A program made the position numbers and the translations under genes. The notes below the pieces were generated by a model. It ran no database searches. It saw nothing but the letters and a program-made list of their open reading frames with translations, and had not been told where the DNA came from. A DNA stretch of 64,000 bases from Colias croceus (taxonomy: Eukaryota; Arthropoda; Insecta; Lepidoptera; Pieridae): assembly GCF_905220415.1 (NCBI RefSeq), contig NC_059537.1, forward strand, positions 992,001 to 1,056,000. Direction: 5' to 3'. Positions within the stretch are counted from its first letter, which is position 1; every line of letters starts with the position of its first letter. Positions 9,693 to 21,152 of the stretch are shown here, piece by piece.

Positions 9693-9891
9693 ACTAGCGG
9701 TCCGCCCCAGCTTCGCCCGTGGTACATATTTCGCAATAAAAAGTAGCCTATGTCCTTTCTCGGGTATCAAAATATGTCCATATCAAATTTCATGCAAATT
9801 GGTTCAGTAGTTTAGGCGTGATTGAGTAACAGACAGACAGACAGACAGAGTTACTTTCGCATTTATAATATTATTAGTATATTAGTATGGA
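9693..9891 (-). mobile_element. HelA-type element (short form)
   Basis: Read on the minus strand it starts TCCATACTAATATACTAAT, carries a (GTCT)n tract and TTACTCAATCACGCCTAAAC, and ends GGGCGAAGCTGGGGCGGACCGCTAGT. The 3' end forms a GC-rich hairpin just before CTAGT, as Helitrons do. About 199 bp, non-coding. Confidence 0.8.
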
Positions 9892-10566
9892 TTTATTGTT
9901 CAAAAGACATAAAGAATAGTAGAATGTTCTCCCAACTTCATAGTTAAATGAGAAGCTATTGGTTATAAAATTCGACTTTGTCATCGTTTCAAACGCTGAT
10001 GTATGCATTTTATATTGGTCGGAAATTAGGTCAAAATTAACCGGCGAGAATTTATTACGGTCAAAAGGTTTAGGCGGTTCAATAAGCCCTAATGTGAAGA
10101 CTTTCGTGGATAATATCAAAAGTTCTTTAAAAGTTTCTGGATTGATTTTTTCGAGGGAACTTTGAAATAAATTATGTGATTCTATTCGATTTGGGGTTTG
10201 TAGAAATATTTTGGTAAAATAATGAATTACGTATTAATACGCTTTGTTTGATTTTTATCAATTTGACACTAATGAGATTTTAATAGTGATTTGGTATGGT
10301 GTGTTTTATAACTTACCGGATTTATTATGAAGGTTAACACGAAAAATAGGATTTTTTTATTTTTATTATTTAATCTTAGATCGATTACGTGTATCAATAA
10401 AATGAAATTACTTAAAATATAATGATTTTTTATATATGAAAAATATCCTGAAATATCTTCGGTAAAGAAACAGGCCAAACTAGAGGAATATTGAACGAAA
10501 AACAGATAAAGAAAATTTGTTCGAACACACATTTCGATGTGAATACAACATACACTTACATCAAAC
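9892..10566. other. AT-rich stretch, nothing recognised
   Basis: Several frames of 60-90 codons exist on both strands, but composition is simple and none resembles a known domain. Confidence 0.45.
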
Positions 10567-10735
10567 TTATAAAATTACTGCTTTTCGCCCGTGACTTCAC
10601 TTGCTGTAACTCAAACTTAACGAATAATATACATGTACCCAACTTCCTTGCGAAACAACTCTATCTATTAAATAAAACGCATCAAAATCCGTTGCGCAAT
10701 TCTAGTGTTTTAAAAATTCTCAACATTTATAAAGT
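10567..10735 (-). mobile_element. HelB-type remnant
   Basis: ACTCTATCTATTAAATAAAACGCATCAAAATCCGTTGCGC followed by TTAAAAATT matches the minus-strand reading of HelB (compare 13914-14103 and 56685-56874). Terminal sequences are degenerate. It lies only 37 bp from the next Helitron-type copy. Confidence 0.6.
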
Positions 10736-10772
10736 ACGTTCAGAAAAATCGAAACATGATAAAATATTGTAA

Positions 10773-10995
10773 TCCATACTAATATTATAAATGCGAAAGT
10801 AACTCTGTCTGTCTGTCTGTCTGTTACTCAATCACGCCTTAACTACTGAAACAATTTGCATGAAATTGGGTATAGAGATATTCTGATACCCGAGAAAGGA
10901 CATAGGATAGGTTTTATCCCGGAAATCCCACGGGAAAGGGAACTATGCGGGTTTTTCTTTGACTGCGCGGGCGATGCCGCGGGTGGAAAGCTAGT
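10773..10995 (+). mobile_element. HelA-type element, full length
   Basis: It begins TCCATACTAATATTATAAAT, carries four GTCT units, the GATACCCGAGAAAGGACATAGG block and GGGAACTATGCGGGTTTTTC, and ends GCGGGCGATGCCGCGGGTGG with AAAGCTAGT. The 5' TC is preceded by A and CTAG is followed by T, matching Helitron insertion between A and T. 223 bp, no coding. Confidence 0.85.
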
Positions 10996-11283
10996 AAATA
11001 TTATATTAAATAAATAATTTCATTAAATCCACTGTCATCATGAGATAATTACGTAATAAAATACCCAATACATTACACTTTATGGTCAATTTTTAATTAA
11101 TTGGTTCATTTCATATCTGCAAATTACCTTGTTTATTACCATATCGATTATTTGTGAATTCAGATTAATGGGTTTTATAGCAAGCAAAAATAATATTAAA
11201 AGGTTTAAGCTGTATATTTTCTATTATCTTTTAACGACATAAACTTAATTTTCTTTACTGTCCCATAAAACTATGTAAAAACT

Positions 11284-11540
11284 ACATAATAAATCTGTAG
11301 AAGGGTCAATTCTGTACATTGAAAATATTGAAAAAATAAATACCAGGGGGTGTTACTGGATCGATACCAAACCCAAATATGTGATTAAAAATAATTTTAT
11401 CTGTCTGTATGTGAAGGCATCACGTGAAAACTAAGGGTTCGATTTAGGTGAAACTTAGTATATTTATTATACCTTATTATCCTGGGCGTAAAATAGGATA
11501 CTTTTTATCCTGGAAAAATACGTAGAAAAAAATTAATTGT
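11284..11540 (+). mobile_element. HelC-type element, 3'-truncated
   Basis: It starts with AATAAATCTGTAGAAGGGTC and includes CCAGGGGGTGTTACTGGATC, CGATACCAAACCCAAATATG and the ATCCTGGGCGTAAAATAGGA block of HelC. Only two CTGT units remain, against several in other copies. The GC-rich 3' terminus is absent after about 11540. Confidence 0.75.
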
Positions 11541-12207
11541 TCTTTCATTCGTTTAAACATTCAGTTTTGAAAAAGAAATATTTTTATTCCATTGAGTCAA
11601 GACCACAAGTTCTACCTTAGTTTTAAATATAATCGTTCCATTATTAATATCAAGTGCAGTTCATATTCTAAACAATGAAATAATTCACAACCGCTCTCAT
11701 TTGCTTGTATTTGTATCTCCATGAAGTTTATTTATGCAAAAAGGTTATCATAGAAAATTTTCAGGTTAAAATGCCTTTTATTAAAGCGCTACAAGAAAAT
11801 TTTCCGTTGTTTAGACTTACAGATAATGTTTTCAATTTTATTTAAAGTTTTAATTATTTGCATTGAATAACAGTTTTGTATACTGTAACTGTAAAAATAA
11901 AGAGTTGCCTAAAATGAAATGTATATGAACAAAAATGTACTTGTTTATATACATTTGTTTACTAGCACAGTAGATAGAGCGTAAAAGCATGAAAAGTGGG
12001 CCGATGGAAGACTGCTCAAAGGTGACTTGTTGTTTTTACCCATTTGGAATTTTTACTCTAACAAGTTACAATAAGGTTCAATTTAGAATATACAGTTCGT
12101 TATGATATGGCATTTTGGTTCGGGTAGGTATGTACAAATGCATTGACAATTACGTGCTGTATTACAAGCTGGCTTAGTACGGCAGATGCTTTTAACTGTA
12201 TAACTCA
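11541..12207. other. AT-rich stretch, nothing recognised
   Basis: No supported feature. Confidence 0.5.
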
Positions 12208-12415
12208 ACTAGCTTTCCGCCCGCGGCTTCGCCCGCGTTTTCAAAGAAAAACCCGCATAGTTCCCGTTCCCGAGGGATTTCCGGGATAAGACCTATCCTA
12301 TCTCTCAAGTTGGATCGAACTGCACATGGTGTGCGAATTTTATTATAATCGGTTAAGTAGTTTAGGAGTCCATTGAGGACAAACATTGTGACACGAGATT
12401 TATATATATTAAGAT
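12208..12415 (-). mobile_element. Helitron-type element with HelA 3' end and different 5' body
   Basis: On the minus strand the last 90 bp (GGGAACTATGCGGGTTTTTC to GCGGGCGGAAAGCTAGTT) is HelA-like. The 5' part (TCTTAATATATATAAATCTC then GTGTCACAATGTTTGTCC) is unrelated to HelA but resembles the HelE start. Non-autonomous Helitrons often share 3' ends while carrying unrelated fillers. Confidence 0.75.
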
Positions 12416-12609
12416 ATATATTTTTGAGGACTATATTATATTTTTGTAGGACGAATTAGCATCTACTTTAGTATTATGTCTTATTTTAGATTAGAATTTT
12501 AGTCGCACTTGCCAAAAACCTGCATAAATATTTGATACGGTTGTTTTTTCACTGCTTCTAATATCTACGACTATTATTGTTTTGTTTCTCAATTGTACGT
12601 ATATTAAAT

Positions 12610-12813
12610 ACTAGCTGCTCCGCGCGGTTTCACCCCCGTGGCTTCACTCCTGTTGCCCGTAGCGTGATGAAATATAGCCTATAACCTTCCTCGATAAATG
12701 GGCTATCTAACACTGAAAGAATTTTTCAAATCGGACCAGTAGTTCCCGAGATTAGTGCGTTCAAACAAACAAACAAACAAACAAACTCTTCAGCTTTATA
12801 ATATTAGTATAGA
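12610..12813 (-). mobile_element. HelD-type element, full length
   Basis: Minus-strand start TCTATACTAATATTATAAAG, a (TTTG)n tract, GGGAACTACTGGTCCGATT, and 3' end GAAACCGCGCGGAGCAGCTAGT. About 204 bp, non-coding. Confidence 0.82.
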
Positions 12814-13199
12814 TGCATTTAATTGATCTTATTGTATTGTAGCAAACAAACGAAATATATTTTATTTTTAAAATAAATTTCTAAAGTAGATAAAATTTAT
12901 GATAAAAATATAATAAATTTTATGAATAAATATGTGGACCATCGCTTACAGTTTCCATAAGCCATGTTTTTGTCAATGGATTTTGTTATTTGAAATTTCC
13001 AGTAGATAATGTCCACTTGTAAATATTAATCAAATGTTGCCATGAGTTTATTAGTATAGTACCTGGATATAGTGAAGTGGGTATATTCATAAATAGGCGT
13101 CACGTGGATGAAGATAAGACGTATTTCCCGCATGATTTGTAACATTTTTCAAGCATTTTCAATTGATGTTGATGTGTCACGCATATTGGTCATAGCATT
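12814..13199. other. AT-rich spacer, nothing recognised
   Basis: No supported feature. Confidence 0.5.
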
Positions 13200-13207
13200 T
13201 TTTTTTA

Positions 13208-13290
13208 GTTTTTAAGGTTCCGAACCACAAGGAAAAGACCGTCCGTCCGTAGTACCGTAGACTTGTCCGTCTGTCTATCTGTTAAAGATT
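13208..13290. repeat. Interspersed-repeat fragment with GTCCGTC units
   Basis: AAGGTTCCGAACC followed by GACCGTCCGTCCG and TTGTCCGTCTGTCTATCTG has the look of another dispersed lepidopteran repeat with a short GTCY microsatellite. It has no second copy in the window, so the assignment is weak. Confidence 0.35.
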
Positions 13291-13552
13291 CCACCAAAGT
13301 TTAATTTAAATTAGCGTATTGGACCAAAAGAAACTATTCAGCTTACAAATATTCTTCCCAATCCTAAACAACTTGGATCTATAAAAGCTTCCTTTTATAG
13401 TTCTTTCAAATAACCTTTACAATAGCAGATATACATGAGGTGAATGAACTGTGTTTAGGCGCAAGGGACTCACGCGGAAACTGACACTCGACAACTGCCG
13501 GCTGATGTAGAAGCATTCATCATAGTTAGTTAGATATAATTTAACTACTTAA

Positions 13553-13728
13553 TCTTTCTATAATATAAAAATGAATCGCAAAATGTGTTGGTAAGCGCAT
13601 AACTCGAGAACGGCTGAACCGATTTCGATAATTCTTTTTTTTATTATATTCCTTGAAGTACGAGGATGGTTCTTATGGAGAGAAAACGTAAACATGTACC
13701 ACGGGCGAAGCCGGGGCGGACCGCTAGT
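13553..13728 (+). mobile_element. Helitron-type element (AATCGCAAAATGTGTTGG family)
   Basis: It opens TCTTTCTATAATATAAAAAT, contains GAATCGCAAAATGTGTTGG and CTCGAGAACGGCTGAACCG, and closes with ACCACGGGCGAAGCCGGGGC and GGACCGCTAGT. The terminal hairpin and CTAGT end are intact; 176 bp without coding. Confidence 0.8.
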
Positions 13729-13913
13729 TGTATTTATAAAATCTTAACTTTTAGTTTTATAGCATTATAATAATTCTTATAAATAATTGTTGTAAATTAA
13801 CCACGACGAAGAACGCGGTTTTGAAGGTCGTGTCGTTAATTCTCTTAATTTTTACAAAAATTTATAAATTCTTTGTTAACTTCTATGTATGGGATATTAT
13901 GAAATTAAAATGA

Positions 13914-14103
13914 ACTAGCTTTCCACCCGCGGCTTCGCCCGCTTTGTCTTAAACCTAATAAATTATATACTAAAACCTTCCTCTTGGATTACTCTATTAA
14001 AAGAAGACGCATCAAAATCCGTTGCGTAGTTTTAAAGATTTAAGCATACATATAGGGATATAGGGACAGAGAAAGCGACTTTGTTTTATACTATGTACTG
14101 ATA
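13914..14103 (-). mobile_element. HelB-type element
   Basis: Minus-strand start TATCAGTACATAGTATAAAA, then CAAAGTCGCTTTCTCTGTCC and ACTACGCAACGGATTTTGATG, ending GGGCGAAGCCGCGGGTGGAAAGCTAGTT. Length about 190 bp; matches 56685-56874 and the interrupted copy at 33541-34197. Confidence 0.82.
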
Positions 14104-14619
14104 AATTAATTATTATAATAGCGTAGCTATAACAGTTTATTTAGCACAACTATTGCTGTGAAGTAGTGTGAAGTTAAAAGCCGAAGCAAACGGATAGACC
14201 AAAGTATTTTTAATTACTTTCCCAAAAACGGTGAATTATATAGTTTCATTATTTCTATCGCTACTTTACACTTTAATATCTACTAACATGCACTTAACAT
14301 AAACTTTTCATAAATCTAGTCGTCCAAATACTTTGAACATTTATAAATATTCATCCATCCAAAATAAGAACTCGTTAATACTTCGCAAAGTTAAATAAGC
14401 ACATAACATTTTCACCATTGCGTTCAATCGGGCTGAACATTTAAAAGTTTTCCCTTATTAACTAGTTGTAAGTCCCTTACGTACTACGCGTATTCATTCG
14501 CGATTAAGAGAGTGAACGCTTCAGTTTTTTATTAAATTATTTCACAATAAAATACAGAAATTCTTCGGAGTTTTGGTGTGCTTTTACTAATAAAGCACGG
14601 CACGCTGCTTCATTTATAT
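14104..14619. other. AT-rich stretch, nothing recognised
   Basis: No supported feature. Confidence 0.5.
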
Positions 14620-14624
14620 CTGGT

Positions 14625-14860
14625 AAAACTACCCGACCTGGGATAAAAACATCATAAAACTATGTTCATCAAGGAGAATGTAGGATAATGAATTATAGAA
14701 AAATTTTTAAATCAGTCCAGTCGCTTCGGAGCCTATTCAATTCAAAAAAACAAATTAATCTTTCCTCTTTATAGTATTTGTAAAGTTGTCAAATAAATTA
14801 ATTCCATCACAATCCGATCAGTAGTTTTTGCGTGAAAAAATAACATACAATCTAGGTATC
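14625..14860 (-). mobile_element. Degraded Helitron-like remnant
   Basis: CGACCTGGGATAAAAAC, TCAGTCCAGTCGCTTCGGAG, AATTAATCTTTCCTCTTTATAG and CAATCCGATCAGTAGTTTTTGCGTG echo HelA2 and HelE bodies in minus orientation. Both ends are too decayed to place. Confidence 0.4.
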
Positions 14861-16205
14861 TATTTTACCATATCACATGAATTTCTTAACTTGAAAGAAA
14901 GAGCCTCATTTTAAGTTGTACCTTCAATTTTTTATCCTCACTAATTTTCTATAGAAATTGTACTATTCTACTAAGCCCAATACAAAATTATGAATTTATA
15001 ACTGTGAACATGTTTACATTAGTGTTTCAATTATGTTAAACGCAAGATCGGATGTTGATAAAATTCAAATTATAGCTTGTACTACTAAAAGCAAAATGTA
15101 TTAATCTTTTTTAGGTTCTAACACGAAATATTAAATCTTTAAGTACGTACCAAATATTGTACTTGTAAAGTTCTAATTATGTTATTATAATGCTATTGCA
15201 AAAACAAATAGTTTGGAAAATCCAAAAGTGCACGCCTCATAATCTCATCCTTTACAATAAAATTGATTATTTATAAAGAGTACACTATAAATATAAAAAA
15301 GAAATAAAATAAAACAGTTGGAAAAGTAAAGAAAGCGGTACCGTAATAATTGAGCTATTTTTCTTGTGGCCCCACCTAGATGTGAAACTGCGCAGGTTTA
15401 AGGGACTGACTACCAACTTATTTTTTTAAACCTTGGCTTATAGTATAAAGAATCGAGTTTATAATGGTGAATTTTGAGTACACTATAAATATAAAAAAAA
15501 TAAAAAATAAAATAAAGAATATAATATATAGATATACTAAAATTATGGAGAACAGTCGATATTTTTTTTTGTTTATTTAATAACAATTATACCACATCGA
15601 ATCAGACCCTGAAAAATGAAAGGGTTCTATTCCTGAGCATACTCAAGCGTAAGAGAAAAAAAAAGACTCGATTAGTAAAGTATTTCGGTCGCTATCGTGT
15701 TAACAAGAAAATCCTCCGCACATACAGACACACGGACGTCCAAGACAGAACTTTTTTAAACTGTTTTTTAACTAGTTTAAATAACAAAAATGACATCAAA
15801 AATATCATGAATGTTAAAAATAGTGTTTTTTCATAATATGTGTGTGTATGTATTATCTTACAAGTGCAATGTATGATACTTATAGACATTTTAGGTTTGA
15901 AAAATCAGATGTTTTGCGCGAAGTGACAGTAGTACCCACCTCAACGCTTCGCTTATGAGGCGTGCAATAATCGAGTTCCTGGAACGGTAAAGTAAAACTA
16001 TTACAGTATACGAATGTCGATGCTTTAAATTAAATGTTTCAGTTATTTCTGAACCGACGAAGGAGGCTTGTAAAGAATGTGAAATTAAAATGTTAAATGA
16101 AGAAATGCATCTGCCCCATACCCGACTAGAAACACATACATTTACTCTTTAAATCTTGCATATAAATACAACTCGCAGTTATAACCCTCTAAAAAATACG
16201 TTAAA
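14861..16205. other. AT-rich stretch with one direct repeat
   Basis: GAGTACACTATAAATATAAA occurs at 15277-15296 and again near 15475-15494, followed both times by A-rich sequence. The roughly 195 bp between includes CTTGTGGCCCCACC. Nothing else was recognised. Confidence 0.45.
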
Positions 16206-16207
16206 AC

Positions 16208-16378
16208 AACCGATATCAAAAACGGAAAAGTAAAAAAGATTTGATATTATTAATTACTACATATTATTTAGTAATTACTAGGTACATACTATTAACAAAA
16301 AAGGTTTGATGTCGGTGCACGGGCTTAATACGAAGTGCTTAGTGCTTGGCACCTCCTCCTTTTTTTGAAGTCGGTTAA
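16208..16378. mobile_element. Remnant of the AACCGACTTCAAA-ended element
   Basis: The right end CACCTCCTCC, T run and TGAAGTCGGTT is clear at 16346-16375. The left end is probably AACCGATATCAAAAA at about 16208. The middle is replaced or decayed compared with 8114-8363. Confidence 0.55.
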
Positions 16379-16433
16379 AAATAAATTTGTATTAACGAAT
16401 ACCTACTATTATCTATCTCTGTACTAAAATTAA

Positions 16434-16620
16434 TTCAAACTCAAACTCAAACTCAAACATTCATTTATTCAATTAGACTACTATTTAGTAGCACTTTCGA
16501 ATCGTCATTACATAAGTATTTTTAACATTTACCACCGATTCGGAAAGCAGTATCTATGGAGAAGAAATTCTTATCTGATGAGCTGTTTTGTGAGTAACTT
16601 CTTTAAACTATCCATTCATC
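16434..16620 (-). mobile_element. Retroposon with (GAGTTT)n tail
   Basis: Four TCAAAC units (16434-16458) adjoin a block with ATTCATTTATTCAATTAGAC, TAGTAGCACTTTCGAATCG and CACCGATTCGGAAAGCAG. Read on the minus strand this is a body followed by a (GAGTTT)n 3' tail, as in LINE-mobilised retroposons. A short second trace with the same TCAAAC units and AGCAG is at 23533-23560. Confidence 0.55.
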
Positions 16621-16877
16621 CTTACTAACTTTAACCATTATAATAGTAGCTGAATTTCAAGAACACGCAACACAGAAATACATTATAACAATAAGTAAAT
16701 CAAATACACAGTAGGTGAGCAAATAATCAGCTATGAGTTGTTCAAGGTAACGTGTAAATTAACTTAGAAAATGCGCTAATGCTCTTTCTTGTTCACGACT
16801 GACCTTGCTGATAAATAGCATACCATATGGTTCGAAATTAAACACTATTTCATGGAATTTATATGCGATTAATTATT

Positions 16878-17036
16878 AAGCTATTGCATAGCTTCTATCT
16901 CGGGCCTTGAGCGCGGGGACCGAATCCAGAAATTGCGTAACGAAAAACCTCACGCTCCCCACTCCAACGGGCGGAGGTGTGGCTTGAAGGCATGCTATGC
17001 AATAGCTTTACCGCGGCAATCCCCGAGTGCTACACG
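16878..17036 (-). mobile_element. GC-rich hairpin retroposon, copy 2
   Basis: On the minus strand it runs from CGTGTAGCACTCGGGG to CTATGCAATAGCTT and matches copy 1 almost throughout. Internal arms AAGCTATTGCATAGC and GCTATGCAATAGCTT are perfectly complementary here. The flank at its 5' side is AAAAATA, as for copy 1. Confidence 0.75.
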
Positions 17037-17159
17037 TATTTTTTTTATTAAATTATAAAACTATTTTAATACAAATATACAAAGCAAAAATATAATATGT
17101 ATAAAGGAATATAATTATGAAAAAAATTATTTACAAAAATGTATTAATTATACCACTTA

Positions 17160-17275
17160 TCTAGCTCTGCCCCGCAGCTTTACCTGCATTGCTACGCGAC
17201 TGTTGGTCTTATCGTGACGATATTATAGATGTATAGAGCCTATAGCCTTTTATTTATTCATAAGAAATACCAACG
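17160..17275 (-). mobile_element. HelD-type 3' fragment
   Basis: TCTAGCTCTGCCCCGCAGC, then GCATTGCTACGCGACTGTTG and GGTCTTATCGTGACG, match the minus-strand 3' end of HelD. The 5' half is missing here, and a detached 5' piece is at 17540-17603. Confidence 0.6.
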
Positions 17276-17539
17276 TTTAATTACATTGACGCATTAACTA
17301 TTAACTTAGACTTAAATGTTTTAGTAAATGTAACAAACAATTACAGGTATTTACAACATGCAAAATATAAGTTTCACAAATCAACCATTAATCTTATATA
17401 CATACTTACTAGGTACAAATAACAAAAAAAAAATTATAATGTATACTAATAACAATCAGTTAAATCTTACTGCTAACATTAAACAATAAAACAATGTATC
17501 TCTATTTTAATTTTAACATAAAGCTATAGAAAATAGAAC

Positions 17540-17603
17540 CCGTCGTTCCAGAGGTAGCGCGTGCAAGCAAACAAACAAACTCTTCAGCTTTCTAATACTA
17601 TAT
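17540..17603 (-). mobile_element. HelD-type 5' fragment
   Basis: GCAAACAAACAAACTCTTCAGC then TTTCTAATACTATA is the minus-strand 5' end of HelD. It may be the other half of the 17160-17275 copy, separated by about 270 bp of AT-rich DNA. Confidence 0.55.
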
Positions 17604-18443
17604 TCACCGTTTTAACCAATATATGGTCAATTTAATTATTTATTATAATTTTAAGTAAGATGAAAAAAAAAACAAACAGGAGTTATATTTCTCTTTCCTT
17701 CGTAAATAAACCTAAAAATCGTAATGTCTTAATAATCATTATTTCTTCTAAACAAGGTAACAAATAATGTTTACGATTTAGTATCGTCTAGTAAACATCA
17801 CTTTATTACAAAAGCAATTTGCTTCACTAATGATTTCCATTGTTTATTGGATCCTTACAATTAATGTACATAAATATAAACTGCGGAGATATACTAGCTA
17901 TGTCATGCGGTTTCACCCGCGTAAATATTTCACTTTAGATTAATTCACCTTCAAATAAGTAGTACTTAATCAGCATTGAAGATTTTCTGCAGTATGTGCA
18001 TATACAAGAAACACATTATGTAAGTATTCGTAATTATTTGTGTATTTTATTAATCTTTATTTTGATAACAGTATTAGATACCGGTATTTATTAATATTTC
18101 TGAATAAGTTACACAATTATTATTACCATGAATATATATAATATTGACGAGTTGGTTCTAAATCACCTGAATAATTACTATGTCTGTAAGCCCATTACTC
18201 CAAAACTGAAGAAACAAATTGTAAATTTATAATAGTTTTCGAAGGTCGGATGGTCGTCTGATCAGAATCCTGTTGGAATTTTAGAAAAATTCAGAGCACC
18301 TTCAAATATGGAGAGGTATCTTAAATGACATACATTTAGATCACAAAGGAAACTATAAAGTTTTACAAGACAAGTTTAATTTATAAGATAAAGACAAAAT
18401 GTTATACATTTAGCCGTATGTAACTTTCTTATAAGTACTTCTC
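17604..18443. other. AT-rich stretch, nothing firm
   Basis: A short Helitron-like 3' trace (ACTAGCTATGTCATGCGG then TTTCACCCGCG, about 17891-17921) is the only recognisable item. Confidence 0.4.
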
Positions 18444-18837
18444 TTAGTGCTGATTTACACAGGGTCAGTAACTGACTACAAATTCGAGGCAAATCAGTGC
18501 TGACCTGAAAAAAAACCCTGTGTTGAGATTTGAAGTCAGTACAGAGGCTTGAAGTCTATGTAAACAGTAAAGACGCTGAAATTCGGCGCCGCGACTGACT
18601 TGTCTACTGACCCTGTGTAAATCAGCACTAAGTGCTGATTTACACAGGGTCAGTAACTGACTACAAATTCGAGGCAAATCAGTGCTGACCCGAAAAAAAA
18701 CCCTGTGTAAACAGATTTGAAGTCAGTACAGAGGCTTGAAGTCTATGTAAACAGATTTGAAGTCAGTACAGAGGCTTGAAGTCTATGTAAACAGTTAAAG
18801 TCGACTTGTCTACTGACCCTGTGTAAATCAGCACTTA
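18444..18837. mobile_element. Tandem doublet of a MITE with GTGCTGATTTACACAGGGTC ends
   Basis: Copy 1 (18447-18628) and copy 2 (18632-18834) each start GTGCTGATTTACACAGGGTC and end GACCCTGTGTAAATCAGCAC, a terminal repeat of at least 23 bp. They lie head to tail, sharing a single TAA (18629-18631). TTA flanks the whole pair (18444-18446 and 18835-18837). TTA/TAA duplications fit PIF/Harbinger-type MITEs. Copy 2 has an extra tandem duplication of a 40-bp internal unit (start ACAGATTTGAAGTCAG), present once in copy 1. No coding. Confidence 0.85.
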
Positions 18838-19842
18838 CTTTACTAAAGAAAGTCAGTCGCTCTTAAACGTTCTGAAATAAAATTTTAATGACATGTGGTA
18901 AATGTATTTATAGTTTTATAGGTAAACCAGAATCTGATGGCAATTGGGGAAATCAAAATTTTGAGTGTGCAACCCTGGGGAAAATGGACTGAACGATCTT
19001 GATACTGCTTATTTTTTATTTTGTCCTCAACATCATTAGTCACATTACATAAGTGAACAATACTGTACTTAATAATGAGATATCCACTTAATATTATGTA
19101 GGCACATACTTACATGTATAATATACATATTACTTTTATTTATGTACTACATAATATTATTATTTACACATACCTATATTTGTATATTCATTATCATTAT
19201 GCCATGTAAAAATATGGATGTAAGGATAATGCAGATCAAAACTAGATAATGCTAATATTTTTTTTTATAAAATAAAATAACAGTAAAAGAAAACTATGTT
19301 TATTTTCGTAAGTATTAACAGACAAATAATTATAAAATTGACTTGGACAGCTTGGACTTGACGCATAGCCGTATTGGAAACTCCTGTAATAAGTTTTCAT
19401 AAAATTATATTGTAATCAACAAACAATATTATAGTTACCTACTTATAATATTTTTAATTTTTAGTATCAAAACGGGTAAGTCCAATTTACCAATAAAATA
19501 TTCAAAATTGAAAATTGTGATGTGTTTGACCCTTCTTCATCGAATGTTTTTATATACACATTATAAACAACACCTCTTGCTTGTGATCGCAGCGGCTTTT
19601 GCGACATCTTCGAAGATTTTTTAGACAAAATCCTAAAAATTATTCAACAATTGCAAAGAAGAAAATAATTTGACAACCATTATGATAGTTGTCAAATAAA
19701 ATTGCCATATGAAAATCTTATATTTCTTAAATATAAATATGCCATCAGATTCTGGTAGACCTATAATACATTTCTTAGAACTAAATTTTTATCGTAGAGA
19801 TATAAAAGCTTATAAAGCCCATTTTGAATGAATTTAATTTAT
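18838..19842. other. AT-rich stretch, nothing recognised
   Basis: No supported gene or repeat over about 1 kb. Confidence 0.5.
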
Positions 19843-20168
19843 ACTAGCTTCCGCCCGCGACTCCGTCCGCGCAGATGTCGGTCTTTGCGTGGATGGTTTA
19901 TTTCTCCATTTTGAGTAACTCGGACAATGACATCTTATAAATATCTATTGGACCCAAATACGGCTAGGTCTATAATAATACGCAACGTGTGTTCGCGGAA
20001 CCTACTACAGAACAACGTCTATGGATAACTGAAAAATTGAGATTATTTTTTTTTCTACGTATTTTTCCAGGATAAAGAGTATCCTATTTTACGCCCAGGA
20101 TAATAAGGTATAATTATACCAAGTTTCATCGAAATCGAACCGGTAGTTTTCACGTGATGTCTTCACAT

Positions 20169-20209
<41 letters not shown>

Positions 20210-20332
20210 AATTTTTTTTAATCACATATTTGGGTTTGGTATCGATCCAGTAACACCCCCTGCTAGTTATTTTTTCAATATTTTCAATTTACAGAATTGA
20301 CCCTTCTACAGATTTATTATATTATGTATAGA
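19843..20332 (-). mobile_element. HelC-type element, full length, with (CTGT)n
   Basis: Minus strand: TCTATACATAATATAATAAA start, GTAGAAGGGTCAATTCTG, GTTACTGGATCGATACC, about nine CTGT units, ATCCTGGGCGTAAAATAGGA, and 3' end GCGGACGGAGTCGCGGGCGG with AAGCTAGT. 490 bp. Near-identical to 26311-26793, 33657-34143 and 50517-51008, suggesting fairly recent amplification. Confidence 0.85.
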
Positions 20333-20368
20333 TTTAACTTCTTGGTTATTATACTTGAATTTATTTTT

Positions 20369-20583
20369 GAAGTGAAACTTCTTTATCGGGGTTGGACAAA
20401 AATGTAGTATAACATTTTTGCGTTACGCCGTACGCGTGACATTTTTGCGTTACGCCGTACGCGTGACATTTTTGCGTTACGCCGTACGTGTGACATTTTT
20501 GCGTTACGCCATACTCGTGACATTTTTAAGGTCATAAAGAAGTTTCACTTCTTACGTGTGTACTCTAGTACACGCATACATTT
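20369..20583 (+). repeat. 27-bp minisatellite element with palindromic ends, copy 2
   Basis: It has the same frame as copy 1: GAAGTGAAACTTCTTTATCG at the left, and TAAAGAAGTTTCACTTC (20535-20551) plus TTACGTGTGTACTCTAGTAC at the right. Four 27-bp units between them begin around 20420. Units here carry GTACGCG where copy 1 has GTAGGCG, so each array has been homogenised independently. Confidence 0.8.
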
Positions 20584-20920
20584 TATTACTCATAGGAAGG
20601 CTAAAAGGTGGAAATGTATCCGATATTAAGAATATTCGAATTTTCTTATATTTTTGTAACGAAAAAAATGTACCTGTAGACGATATTTTGGAAGATTGTA
20701 TCAGAATAATAAAAACATTGTTACACAAGGTAGTAAAACATCGTATGATAATATAAAATGTGTATTCTTGGTAGTAAATATCTAGGTCTGCACCTAAACA
20801 CATAAATATAAAGTACATAATAAAAATATTTTTCTTTCTATGAATATATTTAATAAGCATGGATAGCTATGTTCATATTATATAAAATCCTGTATTGTTT
20901 TATTTATATTATATCATTCA

Positions 20921-21072
20921 ATTGGCTGTGTCCCGCGGTTGACCCGCAGTGCTCCGCTCCTGTTGGTCTTAGCTTGATGACATAGCTTGCCTCGATAAAT
21001 GGGCATAACTAACGACGAAAGAATTTTTAAAATCAGGCCAGTAGTTCCTGAGATAAGCGCGTTCAAACAAAA
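20921..21072 (-). mobile_element. HelD-type element, 5'-truncated
   Basis: The minus-strand 3' part is present: GGCTGTGTCCCGCGG, GCAGTGCTCCGCTCCTGTTG, CCTCGATAAATGGGC and CCAGTAGTTCCTGAGAT. The TTTG tract and first 40 bp are gone, and CTAGT is mutated. Confidence 0.7.
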
Positions 21073-21152
21073 TTAGTCTAGTAGATAATATAACAAGAGT
21101 AAGAAATAATTTTCATATTCATTTACGTTCACGTAAAAAGCATTATAGAAAT

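Noticed and set aside
10491..10772. 93-codon frame on the + strand.
   Set aside because: Much of it overlaps a HelB-type remnant on the opposite strand.
15277..15520. Direct repeats around 195 bp of unique sequence, considered as a solo mini-LTR pair.
   Set aside because: The repeat is only about 20-35 bp and AT-rich, lacks TG...CA ends, and has no internal primer-binding site.
20160..20210. CAGACAGA arrays as possible CRISPR-like or regulatory arrays.
   Set aside because: They are tetranucleotide microsatellites inside HelC-type elements.
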